Shown here in pieces: positions 1-7,252 of a stretch of 32,346 bases of DNA; the stretch's first letter is position 1; every line of letters starts with the position of its first letter. Source of the DNA: Cryomorphaceae bacterium (GTDB lineage: Bacteria > Bacteroidota > Bacteroidia > Flavobacteriales > Schleiferiaceae). Below the pieces are notes generated by a model. It was not told where the DNA came from, searched no databases, and saw only the letters and a program-made list of their open reading frames with translations. The translations under genes and the position numbers were made by a program. Where the stretch lies: contig PXCF01000131.1 in the NCBI GenBank assembly GCA_003566715.1, positions 1-32,346 on the forward strand. The letters are read 5' to 3'.

Positions 1-2
1 AC

Positions 3-59
3 TTTGGGTTTAATATTTCGCGGGTGTTTACGGTGAAGGAGCCGAAACGGCCGGGATAG
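3..59 (+). other. possible 3' tail of a gene cut by the window edge
   Basis: One forward frame is open from the window edge to a TAG at 57-59 and would encode a short basic tail ending VKEPKRPG. The opposite strand is also open here without a start codon (reading PGRFGSFTVNT). Neither peptide can be assigned to a family from so few residues. It is listed only because the sequence changes character after about position 60, becoming repetitive and non-coding. Confidence 0.25.
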
Positions 60-589
60 AATCTGGGTGTTTATAAAGTCCGATAGCTGCGTTACGCTCA
101 GTCTAAAATAAACTCATTTACTAGGGTGCGGTGAGAAAGTGAGCGATTCGTGTTACTCGTGGCGATTTTTTTTGCGAAGCAAATTTTCGATTCTTTCACA
201 TTAAAAAACAACGTGTTTTTTGTATTCGTGTATTCGTGGTAAAAAAAGAGCTGCACCAGCGCAACAACACCACGTATGATTTCACCACGAATGCATGATT
301 AATACAATTGCTGTGCTTTACCCACAACATCTTCTAATTCCCTCAAATGATTGTTTTATTATTTATGGTGAAATGAATTTTGCGAAGCCAAAACATTCGT
401 GGTTAAAAACCTTTTGCGGAGCAAAACAAATGCGTGCATTCGTGGCGAACTGGGCGTGTTCAAAAAATTCAGTGGCAACATTCTCGGGCCAAAACCCAAT
501 TTTCGTATAAATCGCAATAAGATGACCAAGCGCATTTTCCGCCCATCAAAGAATTGCCTACCTTCGCAGCATAACCAAAGCAAACCTAT
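60..589. repeat. gene-free region with degenerate ATTCGTGG / TTTTGCGRAGCAAAA repeats
   Basis: No convincing gene is seen in these 530 bases. They hold several copies of ATTCGTG(G): 146-152, 224-230, 232-239, 395-402 and 438-445, plus an inverted copy CCACGAAT at 285-292. Interleaved are short palindromes of one type: TTTGC-GAA-GCAAA at 171-183, a variant at 378-393, and TTTTGC-GGA-GCAAAA at 412-426. A separate hairpin, AAAAAACA-ACG-TGTTTTTT at 203-221, could act as a terminator. The small open frames in this stretch lack family features and are made of the repeats. A weak -7-like TACCTTCG at 559-566 precedes the next gene. Confidence 0.6.
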
Positions 590-1819
590 ATGAAACCGGA
601 GTCCCTTATGATGACCCACGGGTACAACCCCGAATGGAGTGAAGGCGCCATCAAAGCGCCCATTTTTCAAACATCAACGTTCGTCTTTAAAACCGCCGAG
701 GAAGGCAAGCGCTTTTTTGCCATGGCCTACGGAAAGTTAGAAAAGCCTCTCGACGAACCAATGGGACTCATATACAGCCGCATCAACAACCCCAACATGC
801 AAATCCTCGAGGAGCGCATGGCCTTGTACGAGGGCAGCGACGATGCCGCGATATTTGAAAGCGGAATGAGTGGTATTTCTACGGTAATGCTCTCCTTCTT
901 GCGCCCCGGTGATGTGCTGGTTTTTAGCAATCCCACTTACGGCGGCACCCACCATTTTATTCAGCACGTGCTCACCGATTTTGGCATTAAGGTCTATCCG
1001 TTTCACTCAACGGTACACCCCGACGACATCAAAAAAACACTCAAAGAAGACGGCGTTTTGGATCGTTTGCGATTGATTTACCTTGAAACACCGGCCAATC
1101 CCACCAATGAACTCATCGACATTACGTCATGGGCGAATTTTAGAGACGAACTCCGCGCGCAACAACAGGACGTTCGACTGGTAGTGGACAACACCTATTT
1201 AGGCCCCATCTGGCAAAAACCGGTCGAACTCGGTGCCGATGTCATTTGCTACTCAGCCACCAAGTTTTTAAACGGTCATTCCGACCTCATCGCCGGGGTG
1301 GTTTGCGGCGACAAAGATTCCATGATTGCCATCAAAACCATGCGCACATTTATTGGAAACATGGCCGGTCCGCATACCAGTTGGCTCCTCACTCGTTCCA
1401 TAGAAACGCTAAAACTTCGTATGGATCGTCAGGGTAGCAATGCCCAAAAAGTAGTTGAATGGCTACTTAATCACCCCAAAGTAACGCGTGTTTACTACCC
1501 CGGATTGGCTACGCAAGGCGAGGAGCAAGTGCGCATTTTCCGGGAACAATGCCTTCACCCCGGCGCAATGATCAGTTTTGACGTCGAAGGAGGCGAGAGC
1601 GAAGCCTTTAGAATCCTCAACAGCCTCAAGCTCATCAAACTGGCCGTGAGTTTGGGCAGCAACGAAAGCTTGGCTCAGCATCCATATTCCATGACCCACG
1701 CCGACGTACCTGATGATGTAAAAGAAGCCCTCAACCTTACCGAGTCGATGATTCGCTTGAGTGTAGGGATTGAAAGCTCGGAAGACCTCATTGCTGACCT
1801 GGCACAGGCGATTGGGTAA
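590..1819 (+). CDS. cystathionine gamma-synthase / methionine gamma-lyase family PLP enzyme
   Basis: A 409-residue cytoplasmic enzyme of the Cys/Met-metabolism PLP family (fold type I). Members either replace the activated hydroxyl of an O-acylhomoserine with a thiol or eliminate the gamma substituent of methionine. The PLP lysine is K225 in YSATKFLNGHSD. An SNPTYGGTHHF segment sits where the family binds PLP phosphate, and LETPANPTN and VVDNTY precede the lysine. Length matches the family (about 380-420). Gly stands where methionine gamma-lyases usually carry the active-site Cys, which favours a synthase-like role, but substrate cannot be read from sequence. The ATG at 590 gives the full N-terminus (MKPESLMMTHGYNP). 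The next gene follows after 31 bases on the same strand and may be co-transcribed. Confidence 0.88.
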   Translation: MKPESLMMTHGYNPEWSEGAIKAPIFQTSTFVFKTAEEGKRFFAMAYGKLEKPLDEPMGLIYSRINNPNMQILEERMALYEGSDDAAIFESGMSGISTVMLSFLRPGDVLVFSNPTYGGTHHFIQHVLTDFGIKVYPFHSTVHPDDIKKTLKEDGVLDRLRLIYLETPANPTNELIDITSWANFRDELRAQQQDVRLVVDNTYLGPIWQKPVELGADVICYSATKFLNGHSDLIAGVVCGDKDSMIAIKTMRTFIGNMAGPHTSWLLTRSIETLKLRMDRQGSNAQKVVEWLLNHPKVTRVYYPGLATQGEEQVRIFREQCLHPGAMISFDVEGGESEAFRILNSLKLIKLAVSLGSNESLAQHPYSMTHADVPDDVKEALNLTESMIRLSVGIESSEDLIADLAQAIG

Positions 1820-1850
1820 AACCTTCAGACACCATTAGGGTTAAACATAT

Positions 1851-3308
1851 ATGGCCAACATTCTACTTACCGGCGCTACCGGCTATATCGGAAAGCGACT
1901 CTTGCCACTGTTGCTGAAAGAAGGGCACCACGTAGTGTGCTGCGTACGCGATGCCCGGCGGTTTACATACAACGAAAACGATGGCACGCCCGATGTCCTG
2001 GAAATAGACTTCTTGAAGCCTTTGCCGGAAGAGCTCCCCGAGTTCATTGGTCAAATTGACGTGGCCTTTTACCTGATTCACTCCATGAGCAGCAGCGAGG
2101 GTGACTTCACAACCCAAGAAGAAACCTCCGCCAAGACCTTTTTACAGTTGATGGAACACACCCGCGCCAAGCAAATCATCTACTTGGGCGGCATCGTTAA
2201 CGCCAGTAGGCTGTCGAAACACCTCGAAAGCCGAAAACAGGTAGGAAGCATTCTCGCCCAGTCAAAGATTCCAACCACCACTTTGAGAGCGGGGATCATT
2301 ATTGGTTCGGGCAGTGCCAGTTTTGAAATCATGCGCGACTTAGTGGAAAAACTCCCGGTAATGGTTGCGCCCAAATGGCTCAACACCCGTTCTCAGCCCA
2401 TTGGCATACGGGATGTACTCAGGTTTCTCATGGGCGTTATTGACCGTGAAGACTGTTTGAACCAAACCTTTGACATTGGCACCAAAACGCCTCTTACCTA
2501 CCGGGAAATGCTGCTGCAATTTGCCGAGGTGCGCGGACTCAAACGCTATATTCAAACGGTACCGGTCATGACGCCCCGACTATCGTCCTATTGGCTGTAT
2601 TTCGTAACCTCCACGTCTTATACGTTAGCCGTAAACTTGGTCAACAGCATGAAAGTGGACGTTACCACCGAGGACCACCGTTTGAGTGAATTATTGAATA
2701 TTGAGCCGGCTTCGTATAAAACTTCCGTGCAACGCGCCTTCTCACGCATCAATCAGCAAAGTGTGCTTTCGAGTTGGAAAGACGCCTCTGCTTCCAGCGA
2801 CATCGAAAGCGATTTCATCAATCGCGCTGAGGTTCCGGAGCGCGGTTGTTTTCAGGACAAAAAGCTGGTGCACTTTCCGAAGAGTAAAAAGGCGGAAGTC
2901 ATCAACAACATCTGGGCGCTCGGCGGTGATAATGGTTACTACTACGGAAATGCACTATGGAAAATACGCGGCTACTTAGACAAACTGGTCGGCGGGGTTG
3001 GTCTCAGACGCGGAAGAACCCATCCCTCACAAATCAACGCCGGTGATGCTTTGGACTTTTGGCGTGTATTGGACGCTGATAAAGCGCGTGGTCGATTATT
3101 GCTTTACGCAGAGATGAAACTTCCCGGCGAAGCTTGGCTGGAGTTCAAAATAGAAGAAAATGAAGCGGATTGCACTCTCCACCAAACGGCTACCTTTCGT
3201 CCGTTGGGCGTGGGTGGCAGACTGTATTGGTATGCCGTTTCGGTGCTGCACCTGTTCGTTTTCCAGGGCATGGCCAAAGGGATTGTCAAGGGAAATAAAA
3301 CCACTTAG
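1851..3308 (+). CDS. SDR-family NAD(P)-binding oxidoreductase with C-terminal DUF2867 domain
   Basis: A 485-residue protein starting MANILLTGATGYIGKRLL, a classic Rossmann dinucleotide-binding glycine motif at about residues 4-17. Residues 1-300 resemble atypical SDRs of the NmrA/YbjT type, with YLIHSM and a possible catalytic-region YLGGI, though the canonical YxxxK is not obvious. The last ~150 residues (after about 330) resemble DUF2867, a lipid- or polyketide-cyclase-like domain usually paired with this SDR type; here GDNGYYYGNALWKIRG and LWEFKIEE-like strands are visible. The substrate is unknown, and homologues are generally annotated only as SDR oxidoreductases. It follows the PLP enzyme closely, but no functional link is evident. 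The C-terminus has hydrophobic residues (AVSVLHLFVFQGM) that may pack on or near the membrane. Confidence 0.82.
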   Translation: MANILLTGATGYIGKRLLPLLLKEGHHVVCCVRDARRFTYNENDGTPDVLEIDFLKPLPEELPEFIGQIDVAFYLIHSMSSSEGDFTTQEETSAKTFLQLMEHTRAKQIIYLGGIVNASRLSKHLESRKQVGSILAQSKIPTTTLRAGIIIGSGSASFEIMRDLVEKLPVMVAPKWLNTRSQPIGIRDVLRFLMGVIDREDCLNQTFDIGTKTPLTYREMLLQFAEVRGLKRYIQTVPVMTPRLSSYWLYFVTSTSYTLAVNLVNSMKVDVTTEDHRLSELLNIEPASYKTSVQRAFSRINQQSVLSSWKDASASSDIESDFINRAEVPERGCFQDKKLVHFPKSKKAEVINNIWALGGDNGYYYGNALWKIRGYLDKLVGGVGLRRGRTHPSQINAGDALDFWRVLDADKARGRLLLYAEMKLPGEAWLEFKIEENEADCTLHQTATFRPLGVGGRLYWYAVSVLHLFVFQGMAKGIVKGNKTT

Positions 3309-3330
3309 AGGCAGAATAGCGCTTTCGCCT

Positions 3331-3338
3331 TAATTTTG
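3331..3338 (+). promoter_or_regulatory. -7 element TAATTTTG of the rluF promoter
   Basis: TAATTTTG fits the Bacteroidota -7 consensus TAnnTTTG and ends only four bases before the rluF ATG at 3343. A start of transcription a few bases downstream would give a leaderless or nearly leaderless message. No TTG -33 box is seen at the usual distance. Confidence 0.45.
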
Positions 3339-3342
3339 CCAA

Positions 3343-4068
3343 ATGACAGAAGGGAAACGCATCAACAAATATTTAAGCGAAATTGGCTATTGCTCGCGTC
3401 GTGCAGCCGATAAGCTCATCGAGGCTGGACGAGTCACCATCAATGGTGACGTACCACAGGTAGGCACCAAAATCTTACCCAATGACGTGGTGAAGGTAGA
3501 CGGCAAACCCGTGAGCGAACCCAAAGAGGAGCACGTGTACATTGCCCTGAACAAACCCGTGGGTATCGTGTGTACCACCGATCAAAAGCGAGAAAAGAAC
3601 AACATCGTTGACTTCATCAATCACCCCAAAAGAATTTTTCCCATCGGCCGACTGGACAAGCCCAGCGAGGGGTTAATCTTACTTACAAGCGATGGAGATA
3701 TAGTCAACAAAATTTTACGCGCTAGAAACAACCACGAGAAAGAATATATCGTAGAAGTAAATAAACCCATCGACGCCCGATTTGTCAAGCGTATGAGCAA
3801 CGGCATCCCCGTCTTGGGCACGGTTACACGGAAATGCGTGGTGGAGCAACTCGGCCCCAAGCGCTTCCGCATAGTCCTCACCCAAGGCTTAAATCGTCAA
3901 ATCAGGCGCATGTGTGAGTTCTTGGGTTATAAAGTAACTCGACTCAAACGCATTCGCATTATGAACATTGCGCTGGATTTGCCCGTAGGAAAGTGGCGAG
4001 ACTTAACCGATGTAGAACTTCATACCCTTTCGCAACTGACATCTTCATCCAAAAAGACAACAGCATAA
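3343..4068 (+). CDS. rluF: 23S rRNA pseudouridine synthase RluF
   Basis: A 241-residue RluB/E/F-group (RsuA family) pseudouridine synthase, which isomerises a uridine of 23S rRNA (position 2604 for RluF). An N-terminal S4 RNA-binding domain occupies about residues 4-55 ([21 protein letters not shown]). The catalytic motif [18 protein letters not shown] places the nucleophile at D105. The C-terminal [18 protein letters not shown] block is characteristic of the family, and [10 protein letters not shown] favours RluF over RluB. Length is normal. It lies 34 bases after the SDR gene but has its own candidate promoter directly before the ATG. The 170 AT-rich bases after it mark the boundary of the next operon. 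Confidence 0.88.
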   Translation: MTEGKRINKYLSEIGYCSRRAADKLIEAGRVTINGDVPQVGTKILPNDVVKVDGKPVSEPKEEHVYIALNKPVGIVCTTDQKREKNNIVDFINHPKRIFPIGRLDKPSEGLILLTSDGDIVNKILRARNNHEKEYIVEVNKPIDARFVKRMSNGIPVLGTVTRKCVVEQLGPKRFRIVLTQGLNRQIRRMCEFLGYKVTRLKRIRIMNIALDLPVGKWRDLTDVELHTLSQLTSSSKKTTA

Positions 4069-4145
4069 ATAATCCTCAAAGATTTTTGCATCCATAAAAT
4101 TACAATTTGTTTGTAACCAATAAAAAAAATTAAAAATATTAGAAA

Positions 4146-4197
4146 TCTAAATGTTAACTATTTAGAATCTTTAATAATTCATTTTATTGTATTTTTG
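4146..4197 (+). promoter_or_regulatory. promoter of the Rv1355c-GNAT-kinase operon with an upstream dyad
   Basis: TATTTTTG at 4190-4197 matches TAnnTTTG and lies 42 bases before the ATG at 4239. Upstream, TCTAAAT (4146-4152) and ATTTAGA (4160-4166) form a perfect 7-bp inverted repeat with a 7-base spacer, centred about 45 bases before the predicted transcription start, a usual place for an activator site. No clear -33 TTG box is present. The surrounding sequence (4069-4238) is strongly AT-rich, so a chance dyad is possible. Confidence 0.5.
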
Positions 4198-4238
4198 TGC
4201 CCTGCTATTAAAAACTACTAACTACAAATCTACATGAA

Positions 4239-6551
4239 ATGTCCTTACAAATTGATGACATTATCAATCAACATTTTACAAAAGTTGATCAATCCAGCTG
4301 GGAACCAATTTTTTTTGATCCTAAAAACCAAAAAGATTTAGCGCTTTTACAAAAAACCCTTACTAAAGAGCAATCCGTTGAGATTCACGACGAGATTAAC
4401 AATCAATTAGGGGAGCTGGTAAAAACGTTACACCCGACCAGAAAATTAAAGGGCAAAGACCTACAAGAAGCCATAGACAAACATGTTGGGCAAACACCAT
4501 TGATGTTATATGGCATGTGGGTTTATTACCCTTGGTCCAAGCGTCTCGTTCACATTTTAGGAAAAGATGAGTACATAAGAGCCCGCACCAGCAGGAACAT
4601 GTATAAGATCACCCCTGAAGAACAAGAAAAGCTTTCTCACAAAAAAATAGGTGTTGTTGGACTGAGTGTAGGTCAGTCGGTTTCGCTCACTTTAGCCATG
4701 GAACGCATATGTGGTGAAATTCGCTTAACTGATTTTGATATTCTTGAACTAAGCAACTTAAATCGCATACGCACGGGAATCCACACACTTGGATTAAAGA
4801 AAGTTTATGCGGTTGCCAGAGAAATTGCTGAGATAGATCCGTACATAAAAGTTGTCTGCTATCCAAACGGGCTGAACGACGAAAACATGGATTCGTTTTT
4901 TACAGAAAACGGAAAACTTGACTTACTCATAGAGGAATCAGATGGACTAGACATAAAAATACTAAGCAGGCATAAAGCACGCGCGCTAGGCATTCCTGTG
5001 CTCATGGAAGCCAGTGACCGATGCATGGTTGACGTTGAGCGTTTTGATCTTGAGCCTAAGCGGCCCATTTTGCACGGCCTGATTGATCACCTAGAACCGA
5101 AAAAACTAAAATCACTAAAAACCAATGAGGAAAAGATTCCTTATATGCTTGATATTTTAGGTATAGAAACATGCTCAAACAGATTGAAAGCCTCGATGTT
5201 AGAAATCGAGCAAACCATAACTACCTGGCCACAATTGGCGTCGGCCGTTATAATGGGAGGGGGTATAACTGCTGATGTTTCCAGACGCATATTGCTTGGG
5301 CAATTTAATGATTCAGGCAGGTATCACGTAGACATAGAAGAACTTATTGCTGATAAAAAAGATTTAGAAAGAGAAAAATCAGAAGTTCTTATTACCAATC
5401 ATGAGTCTACAGACTTTTTTAGCAAAGGAATTAGCGCCATAGATAAAACATTGGTTTCTACAGGAGAAAACATACCAAACGAACATCTTAAATCCATCGT
5501 AGAAGCCGCATGCATGGCCCCTTCGGGAGGCAATGCACAGCCTTGGAGATGGTATGCTAAGGGCGGTGCTCTTTACTTAATAAATCCTTTTAACACCGAT
5601 AGAAACATATTGGGTTTTGGAAATAGAGCAAACTATGTAGCTCAAGGTGCCTCGGTAGAGAACCTCCGATGGAAAGCGGCCTCATTGGGATACGACGTTG
5701 ATGTTGACTTCAAACCCGGAGAAATAAATGACCCTCATGTAGTCGCAAGAATAAAATTCACGCCAAACAAGGAAGCAGCTAGTAATGACTCATTGGCTGA
5801 AGCAATAGGCTTGAGACTCACCAACCGCGCCAACGACAAACGAATACCTATTGATGAGAATGACTTGACATCTATCCGCGAAGTGGTGGGGGATTACGGA
5901 AGTTCAATTACGTTTTTTAGCGAGCAGGAAGAGCTTGAAAGACTGGAAAATGTGCTCGGTGAAATGGAGCGAATTCGAATCTTAGAAAAAATTGGCCACC
6001 AAGACTTTGTCAATGAAATTCGTTGGAGCGACAAAGAAGCGCAAAACAAAAAAGATGGCATAGAGCTGGGGAGCATCGACCTCAGCATTTCAGAGCGAGC
6101 CGGACTTTTTGTAGCCAAAGACCCCGAAGTGGTTGGCTTGCTTCGCGAATGGAACCTCGGAGGTGCATTTAGCAAACTGACACGCAAGACTGTTGAATCG
6201 GCCTCTGTTATTGGCGTACTTCGCATGGATGACTGGTCTGAAAAGAGCTTTTTTTACGGCGGTCAAATATTGGAGCGCATATGGCTCAAGGCAAACCAAA
6301 AAGGCCTGTCATTTCAACCCACTGCAGCATCTGTATTTATGCGATTTCGCTATGCAGCCGGAGATGCCGGTGGCTTTTCGAACAAATCGCGGCAATTGAT
6401 TGAAAATGTGCTGCCTGCGTATAACAACGCATTTAAAAAAGGCGATTACCACAGAAGTGACATTTTTGTTTTTAGATTGAATATCGCCGATAGAGAAACA
6501 CAACGTTCGATTAGAAAACCGCTTGACGAGGTCTTTAAAATTAGCCTTTAG
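4239..6551 (+). CDS. Rv1355c (MoeY)-family protein: E1-like ThiF domain fused to nitroreductase
   Basis: A 770-residue two-enzyme fusion. Residues ~130-290 form an E1/ThiF/MoeB-like adenylating domain: a glycine-rich nucleotide loop (GVVGLSVGQS), then LTDFDILELSNLNR, matching the DxD...SNLNR signature of E1-like enzymes. Residues ~410-760 form an FMN-dependent nitroreductase-like domain, with APSGGNAQPWRW and GFGNRANYVAQGAS as flavin-binding motifs and GLRLTNRANDKR. The same order occurs in Mycobacterium tuberculosis Rv1355c (called MoeY from similarity), whose function is not established. No C-terminal di-Gly partner protein is encoded nearby. It is first of a three-gene operon; the next ATG is two bases after its stop. 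Adenylation plus flavin redox chemistry would suit making or modifying a small molecule, but that is inference. Confidence 0.82.
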   Translation: MSLQIDDIINQHFTKVDQSSWEPIFFDPKNQKDLALLQKTLTKEQSVEIHDEINNQLGELVKTLHPTRKLKGKDLQEAIDKHVGQTPLMLYGMWVYYPWSKRLVHILGKDEYIRARTSRNMYKITPEEQEKLSHKKIGVVGLSVGQSVSLTLAMERICGEIRLTDFDILELSNLNRIRTGIHTLGLKKVYAVAREIAEIDPYIKVVCYPNGLNDENMDSFFTENGKLDLLIEESDGLDIKILSRHKARALGIPVLMEASDRCMVDVERFDLEPKRPILHGLIDHLEPKKLKSLKTNEEKIPYMLDILGIETCSNRLKASMLEIEQTITTWPQLASAVIMGGGITADVSRRILLGQFNDSGRYHVDIEELIADKKDLEREKSEVLITNHESTDFFSKGISAIDKTLVSTGENIPNEHLKSIVEAACMAPSGGNAQPWRWYAKGGALYLINPFNTDRNILGFGNRANYVAQGASVENLRWKAASLGYDVDVDFKPGEINDPHVVARIKFTPNKEAASNDSLAEAIGLRLTNRANDKRIPIDENDLTSIREVVGDYGSSITFFSEQEELERLENVLGEMERIRILEKIGHQDFVNEIRWSDKEAQNKKDGIELGSIDLSISERAGLFVAKDPEVVGLLREWNLGGAFSKLTRKTVESASVIGVLRMDDWSEKSFFYGGQILERIWLKANQKGLSFQPTAASVFMRFRYAAGDAGGFSNKSRQLIENVLPAYNNAFKKGDYHRSDIFVFRLNIADRETQRSIRKPLDEVFKISL

Positions 6552-6553
6552 TC

Positions 6554-7252
6554 ATGTTTAAGTTTCGTGCATTTCAAGCGATTTGCGATACCGTTAGTTG
6601 TGAGAAATTCCGTGACGGTCATCGTCAGGTACTTATCGATTACGGTATTTCAAACATCACAACGAATACGGATGATTGGATGTGCAATCCGTATATGTAC
6701 TGCATCATCGCAGAGATAGAGGAAACCCGGGAAATTGTAGGAGGCATACGCATACAAATATCTCACAAAGACGTACCTCTTCCCGTTGAAAAAGCTGTGG
6801 GCAATATGGATCGAAAAGTAATAGATTGGATTCGCATGTTTCGCGAAAATGGCGGCGTAGGAGAACTATGTGCGCTGTGGAATGCTAAAAAAGTTTCCGG
6901 ACAAGGCATCAGCCTATTGCTAATTCGCGCCGGCATTTCTTCGGTTAATCAACTTCACATCAAGTCATTGGTAACCATTTGCGCAGACTACACCATGTGG
7001 ATGGTAAAACGCGTTGGTTTTATGGTAGAGAAGTCATTGGGTGACGATGGAGATTTTCATTACCCCAACGAAAATTACATTGCGAGAGTCCTTCACCGCA
7101 TTGATGTCAATACACTTGAGCACGCAGACGCTTATGATCGAAAATGTATTTTCAACTTGCGTGAAAACCCTGTGCAAATAAAAATGGAACGCGGAAAAAA
7201 CTCAGACATTGAGGTTAACTACAACTTAATTTTCGACAAACATGGAAATTAA
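6554..7252 (+). CDS. GNAT-fold acyltransferase-like protein with LuxI/FeeM-like layout
   Basis: A 232-residue soluble protein with no signal peptide. It reads as a GNAT-type fold: FRDGHRQVLIDYGI near the N-terminus, a central strand IVGGIRIQ, then VGELCALWNAKKVSGQGISLLLIRAGI followed by ICADYTMWMVKRVGFM. The order resembles autoinducer synthases and N-acyl amino-acid synthases, where an acidic residue in an E-L-S/C-R/A-type strand precedes a helix and a late 'GF' strand. The usual acetyl-CoA loop (Q/RxxGxG/A) is replaced by KVSGQGIS. It is coupled on both sides: 2 bases after the fusion gene and overlapping the kinase by 11. A role in making a diffusible acyl molecule is inference; a generic acetyltransferase is the alternative. 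Confidence 0.6.
   Translation: MFKFRAFQAICDTVSCEKFRDGHRQVLIDYGISNITTNTDDWMCNPYMYCIIAEIEETREIVGGIRIQISHKDVPLPVEKAVGNMDRKVIDWIRMFRENGGVGELCALWNAKKVSGQGISLLLIRAGISSVNQLHIKSLVTICADYTMWMVKRVGFMVEKSLGDDGDFHYPNENYIARVLHRIDVNTLEHADAYDRKCIFNLRENPVQIKMERGKNSDIEVNYNLIFDKHGN

Noticed and set aside
399-593. Small plus-strand frames at 295-593 upstream of the PLP enzyme
   Set aside because: They are built from the ATTCGTGG and hairpin repeats, show no domain or signal features, and run into the start of the real gene.
4239-6551. Calling the fusion protein a genuine molybdopterin enzyme (MoeB/MoeY)
   Set aside because: No other molybdopterin genes are adjacent and the name in mycobacteria rests on domain similarity, so the pathway is left open.
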